Source of the DNA: Acridotheres tristis | Lineage: Eukaryota; Chordata; Aves; Passeriformes; Sturnidae | Length of the DNA stretch: 64,000 nucleotides | Assembly (NCBI GenBank): GCA_037013685.1 | Contig: CM072895.1 | Span: 16,081,963-16,145,962, forward strand | Reading direction: 5' to 3' | Part shown: one piece after another, positions 25,580-37,442 of the stretch | Numbering within the stretch: the stretch's first letter is position 1 | How the letters are laid out: each line of letters opens with the position of its first letter | Position numbers and translations under genes: made by a program | Notes under the pieces: model-generated | Seen by the model: only the letters and a program-made list of their open reading frames with translations | The model's database searches: none | Told to the model about the DNA's origin: nothing

Positions 25580-25646
25580 GTGAGAAACAGTCCTCCAAGT
25601 GCTGCAGATGCTGATACTTCAGCCCTTCACAGAGACTGTTTCTCAC
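25580..25646. repeat. 13-bp perfect inverted repeat, 41-nt spacer
   Basis: GTGAGAAACAGTC at 25580-25592 is the exact reverse complement of GACTGTTTCTCAC at 25634-25646. As RNA the 67-nt span could fold into a hairpin with a 13-bp stem. A further GCTG/CAGC pairing is possible inside the spacer, with large unpaired bulges. The weak inner pairing does not look like a standard microRNA precursor. Confidence 0.85.
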
Positions 25647-28600
25647 ACACACGAGGCCTTGCTTAGCTACATCACACAGAAGAAGTCAGTGGTTGCACTG
25701 CAACACAGACTTGATTTGGTATGAAAGCAGCTAGTCACCTTAGGACCTCGACTTCAAGAATATAAAAATGAGTGCTACAATATTTTGAAACATACTTTTC
25801 ACTGTAATTTCCCAAATAATATGCTTTGATATTCATAAGAGAAAAATAGTTGCCAAAATGGTAATCTCTATAAAATTATTTTAGAAATTCCATATGGTTC
25901 AATGTCAGGTTGCGTATAGGAGAATCCAAAATCTGCTGCAGTCATGTAGAGGGGACATCTGGACCTTTTGTTCACACTCCACAGCCACACATTTATTAAA
26001 AATAAGTAAGCCTACAGTTTGTAGAATTTCAAAGAAAAAAAATCATGATACAAAACAAATGAAACGTATGCAGATAGAGTTGCTTGAGTTTGGAAGGAGG
26101 ATGAAAAAAATTACTCAAAACATAAACTGTCCTGGTCATCTCAAAATGGACAAACCCTGAAACCAAAAGTAATATAATCAAGGTTAGCATCTGTAAATAA
26201 TTCACTAGAATATACAGCAAAGTTGAGGAATATTATTAACTAAAATCTACTGAGGATTTCCCAGACTACAACATGCCTCCCTGGGAGAACACGTGTGAAA
26301 GCCTGGGTACATGAGATACAGAAGGTTAAGACAGGCTCATCATAATCAACACACTGGGCCTGGGTTGTGGGGATTCAAACTTTTAGGCAGTTCATGAAAT
26401 GCAGTTGTAAGAGCAACTCAGAATAGGTTTCCACAGCAGCTTGCAATTAGACAAAGTATGCACTGTTTAGCACGACACACAACTTTATAATACCAGCAAG
26501 TTCCGTGACCCAAATGCAGCGGCAATCACCAAGTATTCTATAGAGCCATCATTTTTCTGAACAAGCAAGAAAGGGTTAAAATGAATTTCTGAAAATTAAT
26601 GACTAGGACACTTAAATCATTGCTTCCCTACTAGAGCAGAATTCAACTTCTCAGTAAAAGTTTAAACAAAGTCTAAAGCTAGTTATGCCTAAGACCAAAA
26701 ACTGGTCTATTGCTCTCAGTAAAAGAAGGAAAAATTGGAAGTCCTTCAAGAACATCACACTGCCTCTGGAATATTACCCATGGAAGGTTTACAGATTATT
26801 TGCACAGGACCTTGCTACATAACAAGCCACAATGAAAATCAGATGGCTCAGCTCCTACCTTAAGTCTTTATCCAGACTGATAAAATTAGGTTTTAAGCAA
26901 TTTTGCTGTGCAAATTTCCATAAGAAAAGCATAGGACTTAAGTGTCTTATGGTGGGAGTTTTACTAACTTACTGGGATATATTTTTCTAAAGATACTGAG
27001 AGATGCTTGGATCAAAAGCTCTATCTATGCATATCATATAACTGCACGTTAACAGCAATAAAAACCTGTTTGGGTAAAAGAATTTTTCTTGTTTGCATCC
27101 TTAATTGAGAGAACTGCAGGGCTAAGCAATGCTAAATATGCCTTCAAAGTTTCAACAGAGAGAATACAGTTTGCCCCTACAGTGTCATCCAAGTGGTACA
27201 CAGTTACATACAAAGACACACGTATTTGTAAGTTTTAAATATGTAAGTCAATTTACAAACGGAAGTATTTTCCTTCTTTCAAATGTACAGGAATACAGCT
27301 TATTCATAAATAAACTGTTCAAAGATTGCACTGGGGCTCAGATGGCACACTAGCCACCATCTCTGCAAGACAACTGGCCTACTTGGCATCCCCAGTGCTC
27401 TGCAAATGGTTCCGACTCCTCTAGAAAAATAAAAGCAGCATCTGAGAACATTGGGGAATAATGAGCAGTGATCTGCTTGTTATGAAATGTATTAATCATA
27501 TGGCTTGGAGGAGAGGTAACAGATGACTTCATTTAACAACATGGTTGCAGTGACTCACTGCCAGGAAAGGAAAGAGGTGACCAAGCTGATCCACTGACTT
27601 TCCACTCCAACACTCCTTACCCTTACAGAGTGCCTTGACATCTCTGCCACCCTGGGCTATGTGCAACAGCTGCACCCCAAACACATTGTGCCCACCTTTC
27701 CCCCAGTGTACAAAGAGCAAAAAGGTCAGTATTTCCTCTTGACCACAGTCCTTGACCTAAACCATTATAGGACAGAACACATGAGAATGTGGTGATGACC
27801 AGTCCATTTTAAAGCTCTGGTTTGCTTTGTCCACGATGCTCCATATTGCTGACACAGGCAAGAGCTGACGAGAGATGGAGTAAACTGTATTCCAAAGCAA
27901 ATGGATCTATCCGTTGGCCTCTCAGGAGGAGTTGGCTATATATCCTGGAATGCCTAATGTTCAGAAAATTTATCTTGGTAAAGGCTCAGGAAAATGTATG
28001 CTTTTATTTTACCCAAAGTAAAAATATCGGTCAATGCGAAATTAAAAAGTGAAAATAATACTCCCCCTTGTAAAAAATTCCAGCCTCCTACACTGACTCT
28101 ATCTTGTAGACGTCTAAAACAAATAACATGAATTTTATGCAGTTTTTTTCTACTAACATTTTATTGGTATTTATAATGTAGTACAGAGAGACTTAAGAGG
28201 GAAAAAGGCAAGTTACAATAACACACCAAAGCATTTAGAAAAGGCTGTGGTTGCAGAGGGCACAGACCATGCTACCTTCCTCTTTCTTTCAAGGTGAGTA
28301 ACAGAAAAGAGCAGGCAAGTAATCCAAATCCTTTCTACTGCCACTGAGGCACACAGTAACATAGACACATATTTCAGATGGTCACCTTTTCACACCTCAT
28401 ATTCTGATTCTAGCAAAGAACTAGGTCTACAGAACACAGAAGTAGTATGTATGGATCATCATTAACACAATGGTAGAAAACAATCAAAAACCCCCCAAAA
28501 CACAGTAGGCTGTGTTCGGCTCAAAAAGTAGTAATATGTAGAAGGGTGAGCAGCCTGTGTGATAGTCCTGTAATGTAACAGAGTTCTGAGCTTGAGCCAA

Positions 28601-29149
28601 GTGCCAGTAACTTCACTGACTGGAAAGGTGAAGTTTGTAATCATGGTTTTAAATCTCTGACCAGGTACTCAAGATACGTTTGAGGTGTACAAATGCAATT
28701 GTTCATGACACTTGTTTAATATAGTAGATTTTATGCCTGAGTTCAATTGATGTTAGCCAGTTAATCCTTTAGAATTCCCATAAATTAGCTCTTGAGACTT
28801 CTCTTCAGTAGAATATTGGGTAGTTTGTTATTCAGATTTTACAGTTATTGACACCTGACAACCTTTTCAGCTGCCAGTGTCACCTACTACAGTCTTAATC
28901 AGGAAAATGTAAGCAAGACTTCCTCCCAGCCTTGAGGATAACGGTCTTGAAAGCAAAAGCTCTGGTGTTTTATTTCAAATCCAGTGATTGTTCCTATGAT
29001 TTCTCAAGGAATATCTGGAATATCATGTGGACTTAGATTAGGCATGAAGCTAAGTACATAGCTGGCTTTGTAATACTGCATACAGAAAGTGATGGGCCTA
29101 CATCAAGCTAGCTTAAAGATTCAGCTGACTGTCTAACACAGGCTGGGGT
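25647..29149. other. Non-coding DNA with one unexplained open frame
   Basis: 27598-27792 is open for 65 codons between TGA stops on the plus strand in GC-balanced DNA, with overlapping minus-strand frames. No start codon or splice sites support it. A donor-like CTTTCAAG|GTGAGT lies at 28294-28301 without a good acceptor. Confidence 0.5.
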
Positions 29150-30431
29150 GTGAGGAGCTCCTGTTATTCCACTGGGTGATTGGTCCAGTAAATTTCCCAC
29201 TGGATGAAAAAAGGGAAACATCACCTCCATTTTTTAAGAAGGGAAATAAGGAAGACCTTGGGAGCTACAGGCAAGGGAAGTTTCACCTCTGTACCCATCA
29301 CAAGCACAGAGAGGATCCTCCAGAAAACTATGCTAAGGCACATGGAACACAAGGGGGCTGGTTGATGGCAGCCAACATAGCTTCATTAAAGTCAAATTTA
29401 CCTGATAAATTTGGTGGCTTTAAATGACAGAGTTACAGCTTCCGTGGATAAGGAAGAGCAACTGGTGTCATCTACCTGGACTTGGACAAACCATTTGACA
29501 TTACCCTAACATGAGATCCTTATCTCTAAAGTGGGCAGGCATGGATTTGATGGATGAACTACCTGGTGGATAGGGAATTGGCTGAGTGGCCACACTCGAA
29601 GAGTTGTGGTCAACATCTTGATGTCCAAGTGGAATCCAGTCAGCAGTGACTGGTGGTGATCTTCAGGGGTCAGCATTGGGACTGGCTCTGTTTCACAGCT
29701 TTGTCAGTGACATGGATAGCACGATCAAGAGCACCCTCATTGGTGACAATGACACTGAGCTGTGTGGTGTGGCTGACAGGCTGGAGGGAAGGGATGGCAC
29801 CCAGAGGGACTCTGAGAGGCTGCAGAGCTGGGACTGTGTGAACCTTGTGAAGTTCAACAAGGCCAAGTGCAAAGTCCAGCAGGTGGATGGAGGTGACTCT
29901 GCCCCTCTGCTCTGCTCTCCTGAGACAATAGACAGAGTGCTGGGTCCAGCTCTGGGGCCCCAACATAAGGACATGGACCTGTTGGAATGAGTCCAGTTGA
30001 GGGTAACAAAGATGATCAGAAGGCTGGAGCACTTCTGTAAAAACAGGCTGAGAGAATTGGAGTTGTTCAGCTGGAGAAGAGAAGGCTGTGGGGAGAGCTT
30101 AGAGCCCCTTCCAGTACCTGAAGGGGATCCAAGAGAGCTGGAGAGGAACTTTTCACAGGACAAATAGTGATAGAAAAGAGGAAATGGCTTTAAACTAAAG
30201 AGGGCAGGTTTAGATTGGATATTAGGAAGAAATTCTTTACTGGTAGTACGGTGATGAACTGGAACCAGCTGTCTGGAGCAGTTGTGGGTGCCCCATTCCT
30301 GGAAGTGTTCAAGGCCAGGTTGGATGGGGCTTCGAGCAACCTGGAGTAGTGTCTCTGGCCTTGGCAGTGGCATTGGAATTAGATGATCTTTAGGGCCCCT
30401 TCCAACCCAAATCACTCTATGATTCTGTGAT
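29150..30431 (+). mobile_element. CR1 LINE retrotransposon, 5'-truncated and internally deleted
   Basis: Degenerate copy of a chicken-repeat-1 non-LTR retrotransposon in sense orientation. It begins inside the reverse-transcriptase part of ORF2. A remnant of the conserved FKKG...EDxGxYR block is read near 29230-29280. The motif-A region reads YLDLDKPFD near 29473-29499, where intact CR1 has an LDFSKAFD-type block. The QGS...LG motif-B block is near 29663-29690. At the motif-C site (about 29741-29760) the paired catalytic aspartates are replaced by a D-N-D arrangement. Downstream come the KFNKAKCKV block (about 29851-29877), the remnant of the ORF2 C-terminus, the 3' UTR with GATGATCTTTAGG and CCTTCCAACCC, and the tail CTATGATTCTGTGAT ending at 30431. 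Frameshifts and stops make it non-functional. Compared with the CR1 consensus as I recall it, sequence is missing around 29877-29890. The 5' limit is approximate (about 30 nt either way). The long antisense open frame at 29693-30478 is a by-product of this element. Confidence 0.95.
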
Positions 30432-33400
30432 ATACAATGAACAATTGTTTTCCCTCCAGTATAAGACAATATAACCATTGCTTAGCTCAAGTTGTTTCAA
30501 TAAATACAGGGTACTGAAGCAAATTTAGATTGAATTAGTTATATTAATGCCCACAGCTCTCAATCATGTTTCCACCATAATGCCCTTAAAAGTTTTATGT
30601 TTGTGTATTAAGCCAGAAGTTCTTTCACAGATCTGCTTTTTTAGAACCATAGTCAAAATAAAGACATTAAAGTCATAAAGGACTGGAATCCAATAATAAT
30701 ATGTTAATTCCAATACCACAGAATGGTAAAATTCCTTCACATTTCAGCAAACAATCTTTCTTACTTTCTTAGGCTATGATGACTAAGGCAGTCTCTGAGG
30801 GGGTGGAAAGGCACGTAGGAATGTTCTGGGTTGCAGCTTGTTAACTATTCCAATGGAAGCAGCCTACTGCCTCTAATGAGCTCACTGTTTTAAAACAAAG
30901 ATTGCACCAACTTTAGAGCTTGCTGGTGCCACCAATTAGTGAAAATATAAGCTTGGTTATTGTTCCTTCTAAGGTAAAACTGTCATTTGAGAGCATCAAA
31001 GCCACTCTCATCGTTGTTGAAAGCACAGTTCACTGTACAATCTTTGTGCAAAATTATCCAGAGGATGGAATAATAAAAAAATATAGTATATTAAAAATAA
31101 TGCTGTGATGGCTGCTATCCAGATGTAGTTGTTAGCTCTTACTCTTCTATAAAGGGTCTTTTGCAACAAATGATTCTATTTACGATAAATGATTCTATGA
31201 TTCAATTTTCTTAAGCATGAAAGCTTGAAAATGTGTGACTCTTATATTGGAGTGCCTGTCTGCAAGGCATAATATTTGATTTAGTGCATTAGTTTAACAT
31301 TAGACAACTAGACATTATTAACTAGGACAAAGAAAAAGATGGGAGATTCTGATACATTGTCAGACACATCAACACCATCTTTCTCATGCAACAGTGAAAG
31401 TCAATCTGAGACTAAGAGAGTGTTACTGGAACCAGTAGGAACATAATGACCATGCTACATCACGGCACAATTTGGTGAGACACACAGAAAATGGGGAAAC
31501 CCTTGGGGAAGCAGATCAAGGGTTTAGGACAAAAAGCACCTTGAGAACAGAATCTGGATAACAGGGAAGAAACTCTGAAATACTACCAGGTACAAGCCCA
31601 AAAAGCAAAACAGCTAAGGCAAAAATAAGTGGCAGTCTCTGTCAGAGTCATTTTTATGCCAAAACTAAAGAGAATGAGAAGATGAATTAGAAATACATTG
31701 GGTTCTGCTCATATGACAAACCGAAATCTCCACAAGAAAAACACATATGGGCTTTGTAGCTTGTTTAGCTCCTAAGGGTGCGAGAGAGGCAGTCCTGACT
31801 GAGAACCTATAACTGACCATGAAATTCTTAGTTCTGCCTCCAAGGAACAAGTAAAACCACAACATTAAATAGCACTTTTCCTCTTTGAGGCTGGAGCTAC
31901 TCATTTACCCCTGGTACACACATACACCTTCCTTTACTGTCTGATCAGCCAGGTCACTCCATCTAGGAAGTGAAAAGGAGGCAAATCCTAGAACGCTTGG
32001 CCTTCTGTACAGAAAACACATAGTATTCATTTAGGAAGTAGCTTTATGTAAGTAACCCATGTCCCCAAAAGAGAGAACTTCTATATCATAGTTTTGCACG
32101 TGGTAATTGACATTTGTTTGCATTTTACAAGACCTGGTTTAAACCAAACAACATCTGAACCTACTCAAACTGCTGGAAACTACTGGTCATTGGGAATTCT
32201 CCAATGACATTTGCTTGTCAAAAATGCTTGTTCATCAAAATCTATAAGTTGTCCCCAGAGTATCTCAGCCAACACCTGGTGACATGCTGTCTGTTAGGCA
32301 GGTCTTAGTATAACTGGCTTCTTGCCAGCCTGTCTGAGCTGTTGGGAAGCCCAGTTTGCCAGACTGCTGTATGTTCTTCCACTGAAGCTCTCAGTGCTAG
32401 TACTTATCTGGAAGCCTTGCCAACCTCAGTCAAACCAGAGCTTCTGGGATCAAGGACCCTTGCCTCATGCCTGAAAATGGCTCACACTGTAGCTTGTAGC
32501 TATCTGCAGGATGGCATCTGTCCTCATACTGAATCCCAAACCTTTCAGATTCCCACTTCTGTTCAGGATGCCTGTCTTTAATAATATGCTCCAAAATCTG
32601 GGAACCAAGTAGACTAGAAATGTTGCATCCATCCTTGCTCTCAGGACAGATAGTACAGTGGACTGTGGGCCCTGGAAGCCCCAGAACCAAAAAAATTCCT
32701 TCCAATTTGATTCTCCTCTGCAAACCACAGCACTAAAACTGACCAAAATTATGTCAGACACCATCAGTCAGTCCAGCATTCCCTGCAGCACAGTTAATTT
32801 CAGATATATCATGTTTCCTGTGGTTTTGGCTTTTGTCAAAAATGGAGGGTAGTTCTCCCCTCTTCCTTCCTCCAACCTCAAAGAAAACATTAAAATCTGT
32901 AGAAGAATGAAATTTTTTTTCTCAGTGAGCTCTACCTGCAGAAGCGACATATTTGGCTATCTCATGACAGTATCCAGAGATCTCTGTAATGCAGACATTG
33001 GTATTTCCAGGTCTGTATTCTACAGCTCTTCTCTATTAGGAAGAGATTTATTTTCCTTTCACCAGGCAGAGGAGAATGCACCTTGCCCTGCAGAGGCATT
33101 TTTAAATTTTGAAATAGCCCCTTCTATTTCCAGCATTTTCTTTGAGATTGCTTCAGTCAGTGCTTGACAAAGTAACCTGCACTGTATCAAAGGGTTGGTG
33201 CAGAAGCCCCAGGAAATCATAATTTTCCAAAACCTTTATGCTAAGTCTCTCAACTCATTCTACAGAAGCTAATACAGTATGAACAACACTCATCCTATTA
33301 AACCTTTGGGTTCTTGTATCTAAAAATTAATTCCTTTAGGGTTTTTGTTTGTTTCTAGATAACACGTGCTCAGTCCAGGATACATAACATTTTGTCAAGA

Positions 33401-34271
33401 ATATGAAGCAAAAAGCAAAAGTATCTTTGAAAAGTACAACTGAAAGATTGCCAGAGAACTCACAGAATGTCAAAATGGTGTGCAATTTGCCTGGACTTGT
33501 TTTCCTTCCCAGCTAACTGAGCGTTAGGCATAATTTAAAGCCTGATTCAGTACAAAACACACTATCAGTTACTCTACCGTAAAAGCTTGCATAAGGATCC
33601 TGTAACACTGAACCTGAGTGAGCTCTTTGCTAAATCATGCCCCCAAGATTCCCAGTATGCATATGTAAGCATGGCTGGAAATGGAGAAAGAAAAGGGGAC
33701 AGACTCCTTACCACTGATAAGTGTAGCAGGCCAGAAGGTCACAGTGGAGGGTGGGAGGAAGCACTGTTCTGCTCCATTTGGGAAGAAGAATTTTGTGTTT
33801 GTTCTGAAACATAAGAAACTTTGAAATACCATATAAGGGCTGGGACTCAGGCCCTGTTGGAAAAACCTGCTGGAGCTGAGCTCTGTGCATAACTCATATG
33901 AACATTAATGAGAGTTAAATGCAAGCACTGAAAGAAGAATAGACCCCTTAGTGATTTGTCAAGATAAAATTCAAAATAACTTTGAATGCTCAGAGGTAAA
34001 TATTAGGTTTAGGAATTGAAAACAGCAGAAGTAGTGGAACAATTGCCTATAATGAGATCCAGGAACAATCTACCCACTGTACCAGGTTTTCATTAGAGTT
34101 ATGGCCTGCAGCCATACCACCTTGGGCTGTGATCTTAAAAGCTAAGACTGGTTGGGCTGCTTAGCATTTGGAAGAGAGACCTCCAAGAAAGCTTACCACT
34201 GCAGGAACAGCTTAGTGATGCAATAGACAATGTTTTTCCTTCTGATTCAGGATTGGATTCGGGTGTTAGGA
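30432..34271. other. Non-coding single-copy DNA
   Basis: Apart from the CR1 tip at 31146-31205, nothing is recognised. Overlapping 60-99-codon frames on both strands around 32340-33170 are unrelated to known proteins. Confidence 0.55.
31146..31205 (+). mobile_element. Decayed CR1 3' end
   Basis: AAAGGGTCTTTTGCAAC followed by two ATGATTCTAT-type units (31170-31179 and 31189-31203) matches the order of a CR1 3' terminus: the AAGGTC...CTTCCAACC segment and then ATTCTATG repeats. It lies about 700 nt beyond the end of the larger CR1 copy but is more diverged, so it is probably a separate, older insertion. Only the 3' tip is recognisable. Confidence 0.55.
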
Positions 34272-34327
34272 GATCTGAAGGTCTTTTGTGTGAGATCTGA
34301 ATCTGAGGATCTGATGATCTGTGATCA
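34272..34327. repeat. Cluster of GATCTGA words
   Basis: GATCTGA occurs at 34272-34278, 34294-34300 and 34308-34314, with variants ATCTGA at 34301-34306, GATCTG at 34316-34321 and GATCA at 34323-34327. This is a short degenerate tandem-like array, dense in GATC tetramers and unlike the neighbouring sequence. Confidence 0.75.
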
Positions 34328-34875
34328 GTAAAGCATGCCTGTTATTTCCTATGAGTGTGCAATGTCACTTTGAAAAGGCAACTGCATTTCACTGTAGAGG
34401 TGGTTGCATTTCAGCAATAGATAAGAGCTGCCAATACAATGTAATGATCAACTTCACAATGAAGTTGAAAGGCTAAATTTGCCAATATGGGATAAGTAGC
34501 TTAAGTCTCAAAAGCTCCAGAGAGGTGCTAAGAAGTGTTTGCTGTATTTTTTAAAGGGTTTTTGTATATCCTAAAAAACATTGTTCCATCTCAGAGCTTT
34601 GCAAAGGGAGGGCACTTTTAACCCTAGGATTAGTGTTGATGTTTCCACATTCATAATTATGTAATGGCTGCACACACAGCTGAACTGCCTCTGCAGCAGC
34701 ACCTGAACCATCAGAGCCCAGAACAGGCTTCAGGAGCAGCTCCTGAGCAAGCTCAATTGTCCTGCTGACTGGGAGAACAGCAGACATGTCCTGTCCCTGC
34801 TCTTAAATCCCTCAGGTGTTAGCTCTGCAAGGAATTAGGTGCATTGAGTTCTAGACATTAAATAGTTCCCTATAT

Positions 34876-34912
34876 CTGAATCAATGGGACTACTCACAGA
34901 GCAAAAAGTTAA
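34876..34912 (+). repeat. Fragment of palindromic amniote repeat (copy C)
   Basis: TGAATCAATGGGACTACTCA followed by CAGAGCAAAAAGTT resembles the core GAAGTCAATGGGACTACTCA ... GTAAAG found in a family of palindromic sauropsid repeats. A possible second piece, ATGATCCTGCATACTT at 35049-35064, resembles the outer arm of the same type of element about 140 nt downstream. Confidence 0.35.
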
Positions 34913-35068
34913 AGATGCATCTGTGCCCAAAAAATGAAAACATAAATGAGCAGTATAGCTACATAAATTCTAATTCTTGATCTATTAATGTCCCTGGTTG
35001 TCATACAGAACACTGTACTAACATTGTTTTGTTTTTCCATGTAGGACATGATCCTGCATACTTCTGAG

Positions 35069-35098
35069 AGCCCTTGAGTCTGTAGTGCTCAAAGGGCT
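35069..35098. repeat. 10-bp hairpin with one bulged base
   Basis: AGCCCTTGAG (35069-35078), a 9-nt loop, then CTCAAAGGGCT (35088-35098). One extra A is bulged in the 3' arm. GC-rich for the surroundings, but no T-run follows, so it is not a polymerase III terminator. Confidence 0.75.
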
Positions 35099-35137
35099 GA
35101 CTTCATCAGGAATTCACTGAAATACATCAATTTGGGT

Positions 35138-35153
35138 TCATTGAATTCAATGA
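35138..35153. repeat. 16-bp perfect palindrome
   Basis: TCATTGAATTCAATGA is identical to its own reverse complement, centred on an EcoRI site. It resembles the CATTGACTTCAATG core of the palindromic repeats noted nearby, so it may be a relic of such an element. Confidence 0.9.
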
Positions 35154-35654
35154 TTTGAAAGCATTTGGCATCCCTTAGGAGGCAATTAGCACCTTCCAGA
35201 AAATGGGCCTTAGACAATCAGGTCTAGGAAGTTCAGACAGGTTTTCCTCTGGGTTTTGGGACAGTTAGTATTTGTATATAATAAATACTTGCTTTAATTT
35301 TTGCTACAATTATAAAATACAATTTTGAACAGAGCTTGAGCTCTCTATTAACGTTTGGTATCATGCTAGGACTGGACACAGCAAGGCTCTGATACTTTTG
35401 AGTAAAGTACTGGTGATTTGCCAGAACTGAGCTGCTAAGTTGATTTAATATGGAATTTTGTCATAATATGACCCAAACCAAACATCTCTCCCCTTTAGTG
35501 TGATGCTTTTATTATGTAGCTGAATAAAATGGTCTGTTTGAGCTATCCATACAATTTACAGTAGTTGCTCATCTCTGACTTGTTGCAGAGAAGAAAGCCA
35601 TGAGTTTGCTGGCTTTTAGACTCCAGTCTATGTCATGACTTGTGCTTGCACGCA

Positions 35655-35702
35655 GGCCATATTTGCTTAGTACTCCAGCATTACCATTGACTTCATGGGA
35701 AC
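35655..35702 (+). repeat. Decayed palindromic MITE-like amniote repeat (copy D)
   Basis: GGCCATATTTGCTTAGTACT, CCAGCATTACCATTGACTTC and ATGGGA follow in order the recalled arm GGCCAAATTCTGCTCTCAGT, TACTCCAGTGTAACTCCATTGACTTCAATGG with a few substitutions and gaps. This is the best of the four arm-type matches in the window. Confidence 0.45.
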
Positions 35703-37400
35703 AAGCAGGGTCACATAAACCAGCTGGTGATGCATGTTTGTGGGGAGGAGGGAAAGTGTCAGCACACACTACCCGCTGTCTTGTATCAAAAACTCTTCCA
35801 ACTCACTGTACAAAAGGTTGGAAGCTGGAGCTGCAAGAAAAGTGCTTCCTTAATTTTTATATATTTTTCTTTACTCTAAATAAACTTACGCCTAGGACTT
35901 CACTTTTCTTGCCACAGGCATTCCTCTTGAATGAGTATTCCTGATATCTCTGTCTTTTATCCTAATGCTGAGAAAATACTGTGTCTGTTCAGCACAATGA
36001 AGGCTTTACTACATAAAATGCTGGTTAGGCTCCTGTGAACTGACAAATTGCATCTGAAATCAGTTGTTCAGGAACATCATGGTGATCTGCTTTAGTGTAA
36101 AAACCTCAGAAGATTTTCTACAGACAAAATGGTGGGCAGTGAAGAGACATTAACAATTACTAGTAACCATTTTAACTACTGATAAGGCAAGCACCTCTCA
36201 TATATGGAAATGTAACCTCTTTTTCTCCAACAGTACCCTGTATTTGCAATAGCTCCAACTTTGTTTGCGTAAATGAGACTTTCTTACTTCCTTCCTTCCT
36301 TGACACATTATCCAAAGACCACTGGAGTCCACAGAAGTTATTAAATCAAATCAAACAGGTTATAGATTTGTCTCCTAATGAAAGACCATTTTGCAGGAAA
36401 ATTAAGCATTGTAATTAATACACTAACAACAAAGTATAACATACTCATAAATAACAGAATGCTTTAACACTTGCTCTAACACACTGCTCTTCCTTTGCTT
36501 TGCTGACTTTAGGTTTGTGATTACAATTACTACTAATAGCAGCTTTTTACACAAAGGATTAAGTAAAAGTCCAGTACTCAATATAGTCAGAAGAACTGAA
36601 GGAAGCATGTTCCCATTTAGTTTCCAAATGCTGTTCTAATCCCTCCTAAAATCCTAGCAGCTTCTACAGCACTGCACAGGAATCCTTCTGCTTCAGAAAT
36701 ACATCTTATTTATCTATGCAATAGGCAGCTCAAAGCAATAGAAAAATCCACATTAGAAAGAAGCAGAGTGTAATGCTTTTATAGCATCCTATATCAGCCT
36801 TCACACCAGAAAGATGTAAACCACCAAATGTCGAAAGATCGTATTATCCAGGATAAACTGAGCACTGCTGCCTCTGTCAACTGCTTTAAGAGATGCACAC
36901 TTGAAGCACTGACAGCAATAAGTGAAACTCCTGTTTACATTTTTTTAAAAATAAATGCACATCCACTTTTTTCCCCCAGATAGTGCTATAAAGTTCTACC
37001 AAGAGGTTACTCAAGACAACTGCAAATAAAGTGCATGCACATAAATAACTTTGTCTGACTTTTGTTTAATGTCCAAGATGATTGGAACAGATTGTATCAT
37101 GAACTACTTTCCCTTTGGCTAATTAAATAGCCGTCTCCACTTACCATAAAGCATATTCTTATTAAAACAAGTATCTATATTCACTCTGTTGGATAAATTA
37201 CTTCCAAGTAAGTGCCATAAAGCCCATTACATTCCTGCTTTAGAAATGGATCAGGTCCAAACAGACAATCAAAGGATTTCACTGGGATTATTTTAGATTA
37301 GAAAAACTATGGTAGACATGAAGCACTGACAAGATCATAAAGACATGCAGGATAAACGAGCAGTTACATACCAAAGTACTCCAGCAGTTTCTAGCATGTT

Positions 37401-37442
37401 TAAAAAGGGAAAAAAAATAAAGGGAAAAAAAAAGGCAAAAAA
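37401..37442 (+). repeat. A/G-rich low-complexity tract
   Basis: Runs of A separated by GGG (AAAAAGGGAAAAAAAATAAA, then GGGAAAAAAAAAGGC and more A). Simple sequence with no coding content. Confidence 0.85.

Noticed and set aside
30645..30740. Possible reversed CR1 tail (AGAACCATAGTCAAAATAAAG ... CCACAGAATGGTA)
   Set aside because: The words are too diverged and out of register for a convincing minus-strand CR1 end.
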